DNA of 38,477 nt from a virus (IMGVR_UViG_3300042306_000889:1-38477); one strand, 5' to 3'. Shown: positions 24,650 to 32,547, counted from the stretch's first letter. Notes: generated from the letters alone by a model not told the origin. A program made the numbers and translations.

Positions 24650-26751
24650 TATATCCTCCTAGTCATTGCTGCTGCAATAATATTTGATGCGATAATTACT
24701 GGCACCACAACCTCCTGTGCCTTTTCTCTTTGATCGTCCGTCATGTCCTTACCCCATTCGGAAGGGTTCAGGACTTTAGAAAAATCTATGTCTAGCAATA
24801 CTCCAAGGGGGTCTGCTAGAAATTCCTCTGTCTGTACCTCTGTTACTGCGTCTGCTAATGTAAACGGCATTGGGGTATCTCCTGCCGCCTCTGATCTTTC
24901 TGAAAACTCAACAAATGCTGAAGCAAGCGCTGGGTTGTCCTTCATCTGCTCGGCAATCTGTGCAACCTCTGATGCCTTAATACCAAGATCTCCAGCAATT
25001 TCCACCTTTGCTTCTTGTGTCAAAGACTTAAGAGTTTGGCTAACTGCTGCTACTTGTTCAGGAGAAAGTGTAACTAACTTATTGTCCTTACTTGTTAGGT
25101 TAGCAATAACTCCAGACAAGTCTTCTGCAGTTCCAGTTCCCTTTTCAGGAATGAGTTCAGCCAACTCTTCATCTTCTATTTCAGGCTCATCTGTTGGTTC
25201 TGGTTCTGGGGTTGGTTCTGGTTGTGGTTCAGGAGTTGGCTCTTCTGTTGGGTCTACGACTGGCTCATCTGTTGGTTCTGGTTCTGGGGTAGGCTCATCA
25301 GTTGGTTCTGGCTTAGGATCTTCTGTAGGCCCTTCTGTAGGCTCTGGAGAAGGCTCTGGCGTAGGTTCTTCAGTAGGCTCTTCAGTTGGCTCTGTTGATG
25401 GTTCTGGAGAAGGTTCTGGGGTAGGTTCAACTGTAACCTCTGGTGTTGGTTCTGGCTGTGGCATATTCGCAAGGGCAGTAGCAATAGCAGCATTAATTCT
25501 CTGCTTCTCTTCAAAGTCCCATTGAGCAGCATACTCTTCTTCAGCAGCAGTAATAGCATCATTCATATCTTCAATTGCATTGTTGTAGTTTTCAATTGCT
25601 AAATCTTTTGCTGCTAATGTTAGAGCAGTGTTTAGTTCTGCAATTTCATATGTGGTTTCTGCTTGATCTTTTTGATCCTGCGCTTGCTCTAAATCATCTT
25701 GTAACTCATTCAGTGTTGCAACCTCTTGATTGTAAATAGATAACTTATCGTTATAAACTGCCAAGGCAGATGTTCTTGCTGCAAGGGCTTGGTTATAATC
25801 ATTTATCTGCTCTTGTGTTGCGCCTGGGCCAGAAGAAAATGTTCCAAGATTACAACTAAAGTCTACTCCCCAACCACCAGTGTAATCACAGCCTGCCCCA
25901 GTCCATCCTCCAGGAATAGCCCATCCAAGATGGTAAGACCCTGGACCTCCACCGTTGTACCACCAAATTTCTACATCTAATGTTTTATCTTCACTAACAT
26001 CATAGACTGGAGTATATGGGCTCCACCGTGCTCCCTGCTCTACCCATTGATTAGATGCAAGTTGTCCGTCAACAAACATTCTAAACCCATCGTCTGTATA
26101 TCCTGCAAAGAAGGTTGATGTCCAATGATCTGGTACTGTTATCTGTCCAGTAAATTTAACTATAAAGTTTTCATATCTATTACCACAAACTGGCAGGGAC
26201 ATATGGTTTGAGTTCCAGGTACCAGAACAAATAACTCCACTTGGTACTGCTACGTTGTTAAATGTTCTTGTTAAATGATAAACAGTATATGCTAACCCTT
26301 CTCCTCCAGCAGCCTGCATATTAGACTCTGTGGTTTGAAGATTAAGGTTGGCTATGGACAATGCTTCTTGAGCATCATCTTTGTGTGTTAAAGCTAAAGC
26401 AACTGTGGCTGTTTGTCCATCTACTGAGGACTGGGCTGAGGAAAGGTTTGATATTTTTGTATTGAGGTTAGATAATGACTCTGCTTCTGTTTCTACTGCT
26501 CCATCATATGCCTCTTCTGATGAAGTTTTATTATTTTTTGCATCTACAGCATCCTCGTATTTGTCTTCAGCTACTGATATTAATTCTTGTGTATACTCTT
26601 TGTCTGATAAATTATTTATATCTTCGTTTAATTTAGAAATTCTTTCTTGTGCTATAGTTAGCGGATCATCGCTGTAAGCAGGCGTCATGAATAGCCAGCC
26701 AAAGCCTAAAATTGCTGCTAATGATAATCTCCATGCTTTAGTCCTAGTCAA
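24649..26751 (-). CDS. Large secreted PA14-domain surface protein
   Basis: 700 aa. Signal peptide (WRLSLAAILGFGWLFMTPAYS), coiled coil (about 30-145), a PA14-like carbohydrate-binding domain (about 155-315; VPDHWTSTFFAGYTDDGFRM and FVDGQL), a second coiled coil (about 320-430), a Pro/Glu/Thr repeat linker (about 440-560), and a C-terminal hydrophobic stretch (VVVPVIIASNIIAAAM). It looks like an exported glycan-binding adhesin. Start is TTG 26751 behind TAGGAG. Palindrome AAACAATTTGTTT lies upstream. It resembles host surface proteins more than tail proteins; a receptor role is possible. Confidence 0.8.
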   Translation of the reverse strand: MTRTKAWRLSLAAILGFGWLFMTPAYSDDPLTIAQERISKLNEDINNLSDKEYTQELISVAEDKYEDAVDAKNNKTSSEEAYDGAVETEAESLSNLNTKISNLSSAQSSVDGQTATVALALTHKDDAQEALSIANLNLQTTESNMQAAGGEGLAYTVYHLTRTFNNVAVPSGVICSGTWNSNHMSLPVCGNRYENFIVKFTGQITVPDHWTSTFFAGYTDDGFRMFVDGQLASNQWVEQGARWSPYTPVYDVSEDKTLDVEIWWYNGGGPGSYHLGWAIPGGWTGAGCDYTGGWGVDFSCNLGTFSSGPGATQEQINDYNQALAARTSALAVYNDKLSIYNQEVATLNELQDDLEQAQDQKDQAETTYEIAELNTALTLAAKDLAIENYNNAIEDMNDAITAAEEEYAAQWDFEEKQRINAAIATALANMPQPEPTPEVTVEPTPEPSPEPSTEPTEEPTEEPTPEPSPEPTEGPTEDPKPEPTDEPTPEPEPTDEPVVDPTEEPTPEPQPEPTPEPEPTDEPEIEDEELAELIPEKGTGTAEDLSGVIANLTSKDNKLVTLSPEQVAAVSQTLKSLTQEAKVEIAGDLGIKASEVAQIAEQMKDNPALASAFVEFSERSEAAGDTPMPFTLADAVTEVQTEEFLADPLGVLLDIDFSKVLNPSEWGKDMTDDQREKAQEVVVPVIIASNIIAAAMTRRI

Positions 26752-26766
26752 CTATAACTCCTAAAC

Positions 26767-26779
26767 AAACAATTTGTTT
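26767..26779. promoter_or_regulatory. Palindrome AAACAATTTGTTT
   Basis: A perfect 13-bp palindrome in the leader of the PA14 gene. A possible -10 TATAAT lies at 26794-26789 on the minus strand. Confidence 0.4.
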
Positions 26780-26803
26780 ACTTAGTTAATTATACCACTT
26801 TAA

Positions 26804-26992
26804 CTATTTAGGATTATCTGTTTTATAAAAGCCATTACCTTTAAATTGTATTCCGAATGGAGTGAAGTGTCTAATCATTTCCGATTCACATTCAACACAT
26901 GTATACCCAGGGTCGTTTTCTGTAATTGATCTGTTCACTGACATTAAAGCATGTGCTTCGTCATATGAGCATTTATATTCGTATACTGGCAT
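26804..26992 (-). CDS. FmdB-like zinc-ribbon protein
   Basis: 62 aa. Begins MPVYEYKC and has CVEC near residues 32-35, then IRHFTPFGIQFKGNGFYKTD, which is the FmdB family end (FKGsGFY.tD). The first CxxC pair of the family has changed to C8 with H14 at some distance. Function of the family is unclear, maybe regulatory. Overlaps the nuclease stop by one base. Confidence 0.85.
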   Translation of the reverse strand: MPVYEYKCSYDEAHALMSVNRSITENDPGYTCVECESEMIRHFTPFGIQFKGNGFYKTDNPK

Positions 26993-27399
26993 TACTTACC
27001 GCTCTTCTTCCTGGCCTTTGCCAATGCATCAAAGTCTTTAATCTTTGTTTCTCCCATGTATCCCCACGCATGTCCGTCTTGAATCATCTTTTCATTTAAA
27101 GATACATCTGATCCATCCAAGAATACCCACCCTAAAATTCTTCCATACTTTTCAGAGCTGTCCATCTTCTCTGTTTTAATTACTACAGATTTAGCTGCAT
27201 CTATTTCATGCTTTAGATAAGCTTTTGCCTCTAAGCCTAATGCCTTTTCCATCTTATTTGTTGTTCTGCTCTCTGGTGTATCTATACCAGCAAGTCTTAC
27301 TCTTGAGCTAAATGATATATCAAATCCGAGATCAATGTCTACATCAATTGTATCTCCGTCCACAACCTTTGTAACCTTCTTAACATAATACTCAAACAT
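26992..27399 (-). CDS. Staphylococcal-nuclease-like protein
   Basis: 135 aa. SNase fold: VVDGDTIDVDID (residues 12-23, Ca-binding Asp), RVRLAGIDTPES (33-44, catalytic Arg and Glu), KYGRILGWVF (second catalytic Arg) and LNEK with GHAWGY. It should cut DNA or RNA with Ca2+. No signal peptide, so it acts in the cytoplasm. Strong AAAGGAG site. It may break down host DNA. Confidence 0.9.
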   Translation of the reverse strand: MFEYYVKKVTKVVDGDTIDVDIDLGFDISFSSRVRLAGIDTPESRTTNKMEKALGLEAKAYLKHEIDAAKSVVIKTEKMDSSEKYGRILGWVFLDGSDVSLNEKMIQDGHAWGYMGETKIKDFDALAKARKKSGK

Positions 27400-27450
27400 G
27401 ATTCTCCTTTAAATTAATGAGCAGTTTATGGACATGCTCAGGTCTCAATA

Positions 27451-27867
27451 TTATTTGATCTTTAAGATCTTAGGCTGCTTCTCTTTTGGCAGATTTCTAA
27501 CTACACGGATATTTAACATGCCGTCCTTTAGCTCTACGCTTGAGACTTCCATATATTCACTTAGCTCAAAGATTCTTGTGAACTTACGTGCAGCAATTCC
27601 TTTATGGACAACTTCTCCATCTGTTGCTGATGTAATTTCACCTGTGATCCAAAGGCTTCCGTCTTCGATTGATACAGTTAAATCTTCCTTGGTGAATCCA
27701 GCTACTGCCAGCGAAAGCTGATAGTTGTCTTCATCTAACTTTAGCAAATCATAAGGCGGGAACGCCGTATTGTTTACCTTACTTAGACTGTTAAATCGTT
27801 CCAACTCTCGGTTGAAACCAATAAAAAATGGATCCTTGAAAAGATCCATAGCAAATTGTGTTACCAT
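27451..27867 (-). CDS. Small heat-shock protein (Hsp20/IbpA type)
   Basis: 138 aa. Alpha-crystallin domain with FPPYDLLKLDEDNYQLSLAVAGF (37-59), the L-x-I-x-G strand (LWITG), RKFTRIFEL, and ELKDGMLNIRV near the end; C-terminal ILKIK is the I-x-I-type anchor. It holds unfolded proteins in oligomers. Own promoter with an inverted repeat at the start site. Ribosome site AAGGAG. Small Hsp genes are also common in cyanophages. Confidence 0.93.
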   Translation of the reverse strand: MVTQFAMDLFKDPFFIGFNRELERFNSLSKVNNTAFPPYDLLKLDEDNYQLSLAVAGFTKEDLTVSIEDGSLWITGEITSATDGEVVHKGIAARKFTRIFELSEYMEVSSVELKDGMLNIRVVRNLPKEKQPKILKIK

Positions 27868-27894
27868 TGTGTGCTCCTTTTAAGCGAGTTAAAT

Positions 27895-27919
27895 TAGTAC
27901 CCCCATTTGGCAGGTACTA
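27895..27919. promoter_or_regulatory. Inverted repeat TAGTACC-N11-GGTACTA
   Basis: Spans the predicted start site of the hsp20 promoter. It differs from CIRCE and from the HspR site as I know them. Possible operator. Confidence 0.5.
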
Positions 27920-27923
27920 TCTT

Positions 27924-27952
27924 ATTATACCAATCCTAGTTTTACTAGTCAA
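27924..27952 (-). promoter_or_regulatory. Sigma-A promoter for hsp20
   Basis: TTGACT (27952-27947), 17-bp spacer, TATAAT (27929-27924). The leader is about 50 nt. Confidence 0.8.
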
Positions 27953-27961
27953 CTAAAATTG

Positions 27962-28045
27962 TTAGTATGTATAGTCATATCCTTTTGAATGCTTTGGTTT
28001 TTTTGGCTTAAAAAGCTTATTTTTTATAAATATTAATATCTTCAT
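27962..28045 (-). CDS. Tiny basic protein, 27 aa
   Basis: ATG 28045 has a near-perfect ribosome site (AAAGGAG, 7 nt away), better than those of most large neighbours. The peptide (MKILIFIKNKLFKPKKPKHS...) has a hydrophobic start and basic middle and ends YDYTY. It overlaps the SGNH hydrolase end by 29 bp in another frame. I have seen similar KPKKPKxSKGYDYT ends in phages, function unknown. Confidence 0.6.
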   Translation of the reverse strand: MKILIFIKNKLFKPKKPKHSKGYDYTY

Positions 28046-29039
28046 TGCTTATCTCCTTTAAAAAGTTATTTGCTACGTTTTGCATAAAGCATGCGCCAGG
28101 GTGTCCATCTCTAGCGCTAGTCCAGTAGGGCAAAGATCTTTTGTTATATTTTTTAAATATTGCTTCACGATTGGCCCTATTTTTATTAAACTGAAAAGGG
28201 CTGACATACTTTTCCCACGGATCTTCTTTAAAAGTAACAAAATTTTTAAAATTTAATTCATTAAATAAAGCATTTCCATCAAACTCCCACGTTGACCACA
28301 TTAGTTCAATATTAAGTGACTGGCATAGATACTCTAGTGAGTTTATCAATGTTACTACAGTAAGAAGTTGCTCCATATGCTGGTAGCCTTTAATATACTT
28401 ATAGTCATTGGAATCTAAATCTTTATTGCTATGCATATCTGAATGAATAAAATCAGATCTTTCATCTGAATAAATAAATCCTCGTGAGATATTTGGGAAT
28501 AAAACAAAAATTTTGTTTGGAATACCCACTGACTCAATAAATGCCAATATATTTTTATATATTGCAAATATTCCTACTCCAGGTATGCCTATATTATATG
28601 AAGCAAAATCTTCTTCAGGGTTTTGAGAGACTAAACTACTCATCAGAACTTGTGGCCACACCAGATCTTCTGGCAAACCTTGCCCAAAAGTTATTGAGCA
28701 TCCAGCAAACAGAATATTATTTTTATTTTTATCAAATTCTAAAAAGTCTGTGCTTCTGAACCCATCTTGATTTAATTTATATAAAAAATCTGGACCCTCT
28801 ACTACATTTTTTTCTCCCGTTATATTTTGTTTGCATAAAGAATATCTTCCCTCAAACTCAACATCTTTAATGTCTTCAGGAATAACATTGCTATTAGCAT
28901 ATATTTCAGAGATTTTGTTTAAATTTTTATTATTTCCTAGCAGAAATGATCTGGCCTGCAAAGTCTTTCTAAAATTTAAAAACTTTTCTTGATCTGTGTG
29001 AAATAAATCAATAAATTCTTCTTGAGGGTTTTTAGGCAT
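28017..29039 (-). CDS. SGNH/GDSL-type hydrolase, paralog 1
   Basis: 340 aa. Block I is ILFAGCSITFGQG with nucleophile S115; the oxyanion block has YNIGIPGVG (148-156); block V is SARDGHPG with D311 and H313. Such enzymes remove acyl groups from sugars or lipids. It shares GCS, WSTW and ARDGxH with the gene at 32593-33435. It follows the glycosyltransferase gene with an 8-bp overlap, so a glycan substrate is plausible. Confidence 0.8.
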   Translation of the reverse strand: MPKNPQEEFIDLFHTDQEKFLNFRKTLQARSFLLGNNKNLNKISEIYANSNVIPEDIKDVEFEGRYSLCKQNITGEKNVVEGPDFLYKLNQDGFRSTDFLEFDKNKNNILFAGCSITFGQGLPEDLVWPQVLMSSLVSQNPEEDFASYNIGIPGVGIFAIYKNILAFIESVGIPNKIFVLFPNISRGFIYSDERSDFIHSDMHSNKDLDSNDYKYIKGYQHMEQLLTVVTLINSLEYLCQSLNIELMWSTWEFDGNALFNELNFKNFVTFKEDPWEKYVSPFQFNKNRANREAIFKKYNKRSLPYWTSARDGHPGACFMQNVANNFLKEISNEDINIYKK

Positions 29040-29985
29040 TTTTGTCTACAATATCATAGAAGTCTTTAAAATTAATACCGCATGCTATCTCAAACTCTTT
29101 TAATTTTTCTAATGAGGGTGCTCCCCAATACCCTATATATTCACCCAGCAAAATCTCTCTCATAATTCTTTTTCCGTCATTGTATCTTTTCATATAGAAT
29201 GGGAAAAGCCTAGGGTCATTATTCTTTAAGCTTCTCCAGTCGTCTTTGTTATCTTTTTCAAATGCGCCTTTTGTTGTTTGCTTGTTGTAATGAAAGCATA
29301 TGTCTGCATTAATAGAAAACATTCGATATCCTCTAGACCATGCACGTAGAGAATATATTGGCTCATCGCCACCCCAAACAATCCTAGGGTCATGTAAAAT
29401 TTCCGAATAAAGATCTGGCCTGCTAAATGTAAACTGAGCAGATATTAAATTATGCTCTATGTAATCTTCGCTAGAATAAGGAACTCCCTCTATTGTAGGG
29501 TATCCATCTTGAAATGAAGAAACTTTTGGCTCTTTGAATATTAACTTTTGCACAAGATTTGAGGTGCTGGAGTATACAATTTCGCCATCTTTATCGTAGT
29601 ACCATGCTGGTGCTCTTGAGCTTATGACTGGCTTATCTACCAATGATTCAAGTTTAGTAAATCTTTTTATTAATTCAGAATCCCAGCTTTTAACAAATAT
29701 CATATGAGAATCTAACTGTAAAACATAATCTGTGTCTGGCATAACTATAGACGAAGCAATAAGTCTAGCCAATCCAACCCCTTGAGTACCACTAAATTCC
29801 ATATTCATATAAAAAACATTTTTAAAATTTTCAAAGTCAGCTTTGGGGAAGTTATTTAGTCGTGAATCAAATATAACAAAAGAAAGGTTGTCTGGGCTAT
29901 CAGAATTTTCTATAGCACTCTGAACTGTTTGCTTTAGATCTTTTTCATTAGCACTTATTATGGCTACTAAAATTTTATTACTCAT
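29032..29985 (-). CDS. GlcNAc-type glycosyltransferase
   Basis: 317 aa. GT-A fold: AIISANEKDLKQTVQSAI at the N-terminus and the metal-binding LQLDSHMIFVKSWD (about 89-102), which matches the UDP-GlcNAc transferase family PF11397 (DSHmrF...WD). VWGGDEPIYSLRAWSRGYRMF near 203-223 is the acceptor/catalytic region. It would add a sugar to a protein or glycan. ATG 29985 lies 6 nt after TATAAT, probably leaderless, directly after the tRNA array. Confidence 0.82.
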   Translation of the reverse strand: MSNKILVAIISANEKDLKQTVQSAIENSDSPDNLSFVIFDSRLNNFPKADFENFKNVFYMNMEFSGTQGVGLARLIASSIVMPDTDYVLQLDSHMIFVKSWDSELIKRFTKLESLVDKPVISSRAPAWYYDKDGEIVYSSTSNLVQKLIFKEPKVSSFQDGYPTIEGVPYSSEDYIEHNLISAQFTFSRPDLYSEILHDPRIVWGGDEPIYSLRAWSRGYRMFSINADICFHYNKQTTKGAFEKDNKDDWRSLKNNDPRLFPFYMKRYNDGKRIMREILLGEYIGYWGAPSLEKLKEFEIACGINFKDFYDIVDKNA

Positions 29986-29991
29986 TATATA

Positions 29992-29997
29992 ATTATA
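29992..29997 (-). promoter_or_regulatory. -10 hexamer TATAAT, leaderless
   Basis: 6 nt before ATG 29985. No -35, as the upstream sequence is tRNA-Asn; an AGAAAGG also lies upstream, so read-through from the tRNA operon is possible. Confidence 0.45.
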
Positions 29998-30009
29998 CCT
30001 TTCTTTTTG

Positions 30010-30082
30010 CTGGGGATGCAGGGCTCGAACCTGCGACCTAGAAATTAACAGTTTCCCGCTCTGCCAGCTGAGCTAATCCCCA
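30010..30082 (-). tRNA. tRNA-Asn (GUU)
   Basis: Acceptor TGGGGAT/ATCCCCA, anticodon loop CTGTTAA (GUU), T arm GCAGG/CCTGC, discriminator G. Last of the six-tRNA array. Confidence 0.93.
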
Positions 30083-30086
30083 CTAG

Positions 30087-30159
30087 TGTCCCCAGATGGG
30101 CTCGAACCATCGACCCGCAGATTAAAAGTCTGCTGCTCTACCAACTGAGCTATAGGAAC
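30087..30159 (-). tRNA. tRNA-Lys (UUU)
   Basis: Acceptor GTTCCTA/TGGGGAC with wobble pairs, anticodon stem GCAGA/TCTGC around CTTTTAA (UUU), T arm GATGG/CCATC. Confidence 0.93.
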
Positions 30160-30160
30160 G

Positions 30161-30233
30161 TACCCGTAGTTGGATTCGAACCAACGCTGTGTAAATTTTA
30201 AGTCTACTGCCTCTACCACTGGGCTATACGGGC
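30161..30233 (-). tRNA. tRNA with anticodon UAA (Leu-like, short variable loop)
   Basis: Acceptor GCCCGTA/TACGGGT, D stem GCC/GGC, anticodon stem GTAGA/TTTAC around CTTAAAA (UAA), T arm GTTGG/CCAAC. UAA reads the Leu codon UUA. The variable loop is only five bases (ACAGC), whereas bacterial tRNA-Leu has a long variable arm. Its charging is therefore uncertain. Confidence 0.8.
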
Positions 30234-30237
30234 AAAA

Positions 30238-30308
30238 CTTTGGGTGCAGGAATCGGACCTGCGTTTATCGCTTCGGAGGCGAGTGTCCGACCATTAGACG
30301 AACCCAAA
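30238..30308 (-). tRNA. tRNA-Arg (CCG)
   Basis: Acceptor TTTGGGT/ACCCAAA, anticodon stem CTCGC/GCGAT (one mismatch) around CTCCGAA (CCG), T arm GCAGG/CCTGC. It reads CGG. Confidence 0.88.
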
Positions 30309-30329
30309 TCTATTTTTATTTATTATACG

Positions 30330-30401
30330 CACCCCTGGCTGGAATCGAACCAGCGACCAACAGATTAGAAGTCTGTTGCTCTTCCGCTGAGCTACAGAGG
30401 T
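30330..30401 (-). tRNA. tRNA-Arg (UCU)
   Basis: Acceptor ACCTCTG/CAGGGGT, anticodon stem ACAGA/TCTGT around CTTCTAA (UCU), T arm GCTGG/CCAGC. It reads AGA. Confidence 0.93.
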
Positions 30402-30402
30402 G

Positions 30403-30476
30403 TGTGCCAGGTAGGACTTGAACCTACGATTACCGAATTATGAGTTCGGGGCTTTAACCAACTAAGCTACTGGCAC
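30403..30476 (-). tRNA. tRNA-Met (CAU)
   Basis: Acceptor GTGCCAG/CTGGCAC, anticodon stem CCGAA/TTCGG around CTCATAA (CAU), T arm GTAGG/CCTAC. The G1-C72 pair excludes an initiator tRNA. A lysidine-type Ile2 tRNA is possible, but the phage has its own tRNA-Ile(UAU). Confidence 0.88.
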
Positions 30477-30485
30477 CTTAAGTAA

Positions 30486-30515
30486 AGTATACTTTATGCA
30501 CCTACGAAATGTCAA
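30486..30515 (-). promoter_or_regulatory. Promoter of the tRNA array
   Basis: TTGACA (30515-30510), 18-bp spacer, TATACT (30491-30486). The predicted start lies a few bases before the first tRNA (30476). Confidence 0.75.
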
Positions 30516-30521
30516 TAGAAG

Positions 30522-31130
30522 CTATATATCAATTTTAAAATCTATACTTCTCTTGTACTCAATATAGTTTTCATAACAAATTTTTATAGGATTGTATTTA
30601 TACACGGCCAAGTCTATCTCTTTGCGAACAAAAGAGTATTCTCTAGGCAGTCTATACTTTAAATCTTTAATAGACCTCATTTTTTCTTTAACTTGTTCTG
30701 GACTGACTCTGTTTTCTTTAAAGCTAATGTCAAATTTTTTAGAAACTTTATTTAAAAATAAATCTGGTTCTTGTGTCAACAAATTAAAACCTACTGGAGT
30801 TACATAATCAAGGCTTTGTGATTTATTTAAAAATAAATTATATTGATTTGTGTGACGAAGCATTGAATTATAAATAGCAGCATCCAAATGCTTTAAAAAT
30901 ATTTTTTGCTCATCCTCGTTCATGTGAGTAAAGTTAACCTCAATTCCAGAAGCAATTGCTGCATATGGATTTCTTAATAAACATATATTTATACCATTAG
31001 GATCAAAACTATCTGGCTGGTGATCTACCCATCTAAGTACGATATTAAAATTTTCTCTCATTAGATATTGACAAAACATGTTACCAGAGCCTGGGGGTGA
31101 ATTTATAGTAATTGTTTTACGGTTATCCAT
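30522..31130 (-). CDS. Sulfotransferase-like protein
   Basis: 202 aa. The N-terminal TINSPPGSGNMFCQYL (residues 8-23) resembles the P-loop-like 5'-phosphosulfate loop of PAPS sulfotransferases. ICLLRNPYAAIASGIEVN (49-66) resembles their 3'-phosphate site (R...S). It is short for the family. It overlaps the end of the carbamoyltransferase gene by 8 bp, so the two probably act on the same molecule. A different P-loop function cannot be excluded. Confidence 0.6.
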   Translation of the reverse strand: MDNRKTITINSPPGSGNMFCQYLMRENFNIVLRWVDHQPDSFDPNGINICLLRNPYAAIASGIEVNFTHMNEDEQKIFLKHLDAAIYNSMLRHTNQYNLFLNKSQSLDYVTPVGFNLLTQEPDLFLNKVSKKFDISFKENRVSPEQVKEKMRSIKDLKYRLPREYSFVRKEIDLAVYKYNPIKICYENYIEYKRSIDFKIDI

Positions 31131-32547
31131 TTAATATACTAAAGTTATACTCTAGTTCCCATTTCCTTACATCATCTTGATCATTCAATAGGGGCTGCCC
31201 CTTAATATTTAAGCTGGTATTTAATAATACTGGCACTCCTGTTTTTAGATAGAACTTATTTAATACCCTATATAGCCCATAGTGCTGTTCCTTATTTACT
31301 GTCTGAACTCTAGAGGTGCCGTCCTCATGAACTACCGAAGGTATCTTGTCTGGCTGCAGGCATTTAACTGTGTACTGCATATAAGGACTCTTAAAGTCCA
31401 TGTCAAACCACTTATGGGCATGATCTTCAAGAACTACTGGTGCAAATGGCCTAAATAGCTCTCTCTGTTTAATTAAATTTACTTTATCTTTTATAGAAGG
31501 ATCTCTAGGGTCTGCAAGAATACTTCTGTTTCCTAGGGCCCTTGGGCCATATTCTGCTCTGCCTGATGCTACTGCCACTATTCCATCTTTAAGTATTCCA
31601 TCTACAATTTTCTGTATTGGGTATTCTCCACCCAGGTCGTGTCCTAAATAAGGAGTTTTCCAATCAATGTGCTTCCCATATAATGCTGCAGCAGCTCCAA
31701 GTGAACTTCCAGCATCCCCTGGGTTAGGCATAATCCAGACGTCATCGAATATACTCCATAGAATTGTATTTGCAGAAGAATTAAGAGCACAGCCTCCCAT
31801 AAACACTAAATTTTTTTTACCAGTTATTTTTTTTGCCATGTGCATAAACTCTGCTAATCTTATTTGATACACATGTTGAACAGCTGCTGCTATATCAAAC
31901 CTATCCTGATCATTCTCTATAGAGCCCCAGTCATGTATCCCCTTGTGAAAATTATATTTTTGGTTTATCTTTGAATCAAAATAGCTATTTACCTTTAGGT
32001 AATGTTTTTTCCAGTCTCCATAAGCCGCCATTCCCATCATTATATACTCTTCTTGATTTGGAACCAGCCCAATTAATTTAGTAAACGCTGAATAAAACAA
32101 ACCAAAACTTACTGGGTAGTTTTGTTTAAATCTTAATTTAATCTTTTCTCCTTCACCGACCCAAATTGTTGATGTGTTATATTCTCCAATTGCATCTAAG
32201 ACCACTATGGCTGCATCTGTAAACTTACTAGTGTAGTATCCAGCACAGGCATGAGAATAGTGGTGGCTAAAATATTTTACTGGCAAGTCCATAGGAAAGT
32301 TTGGCTTCCAATCCCCTGCTCCTCCCCTAAGAATCAATCTGGATTTTTTTAAATATGGCTTTTCATAGTAGGCGATATTAGTAGGTGTTGCATAATTTAA
32401 TGCATCTAGAATAATTTCTTCATTGTTATACCAATCATTTTTTTGCTTGCTATATCTTTCAGAGTGGGCAGCAAATAGTATTTCTCCATCCTTTATTAAA
32501 GAAACGGAAGCATCATGAGATGTTTCATTTATTCCTAGTATTACCAT
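31123..32547 (-). CDS. NodU/CmcH-family carbamoyltransferase
   Basis: 474 aa. All main motifs of the O-carbamoyltransferase family are present: ILGINETSHDASVSLI (3-18), HHYSHA (95-100), GGCALN (251-256), GPRALGNRSILADPR (334-348), LFRPFAPVVLE (364-374) and LLNTSLNIKGQP. Relatives transfer carbamoyl from carbamoyl phosphate to hydroxyls of antibiotics or Nod factors, and phage members are known. Some act on modified DNA bases, but no base-modifying gene is in this window. It is followed by the sulfotransferase-like gene. TACAAT lies 5 nt before ATG 32547. Confidence 0.93.
   Translation of the reverse strand: MVILGINETSHDASVSLIKDGEILFAAHSERYSKQKNDWYNNEEIILDALNYATPTNIAYYEKPYLKKSRLILRGGAGDWKPNFPMDLPVKYFSHHYSHACAGYYTSKFTDAAIVVLDAIGEYNTSTIWVGEGEKIKLRFKQNYPVSFGLFYSAFTKLIGLVPNQEEYIMMGMAAYGDWKKHYLKVNSYFDSKINQKYNFHKGIHDWGSIENDQDRFDIAAAVQHVYQIRLAEFMHMAKKITGKKNLVFMGGCALNSSANTILWSIFDDVWIMPNPGDAGSSLGAAAALYGKHIDWKTPYLGHDLGGEYPIQKIVDGILKDGIVAVASGRAEYGPRALGNRSILADPRDPSIKDKVNLIKQRELFRPFAPVVLEDHAHKWFDMDFKSPYMQYTVKCLQPDKIPSVVHEDGTSRVQTVNKEQHYGLYRVLNKFYLKTGVPVLLNTSLNIKGQPLLNDQDDVRKWELEYNFSILNG

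Noticed and set aside
24743-25525. A 260-aa plus-strand open frame rich in Gly-Ser
   Set aside because: It is the antisense shadow of the Pro/Glu/Thr repeat in the PA14 protein; no ribosome site or promoter on that strand.
30170-30421. An 83-aa open frame across the tRNA array
   Set aside because: It reads through three tRNA genes and is an artefact.
31123-32547. Firm claim that the carbamoyltransferase modifies phage DNA
   Set aside because: No base hydroxylase, thymidylate-synthase-like or kinase gene is in the window, so the substrate cannot be decided.
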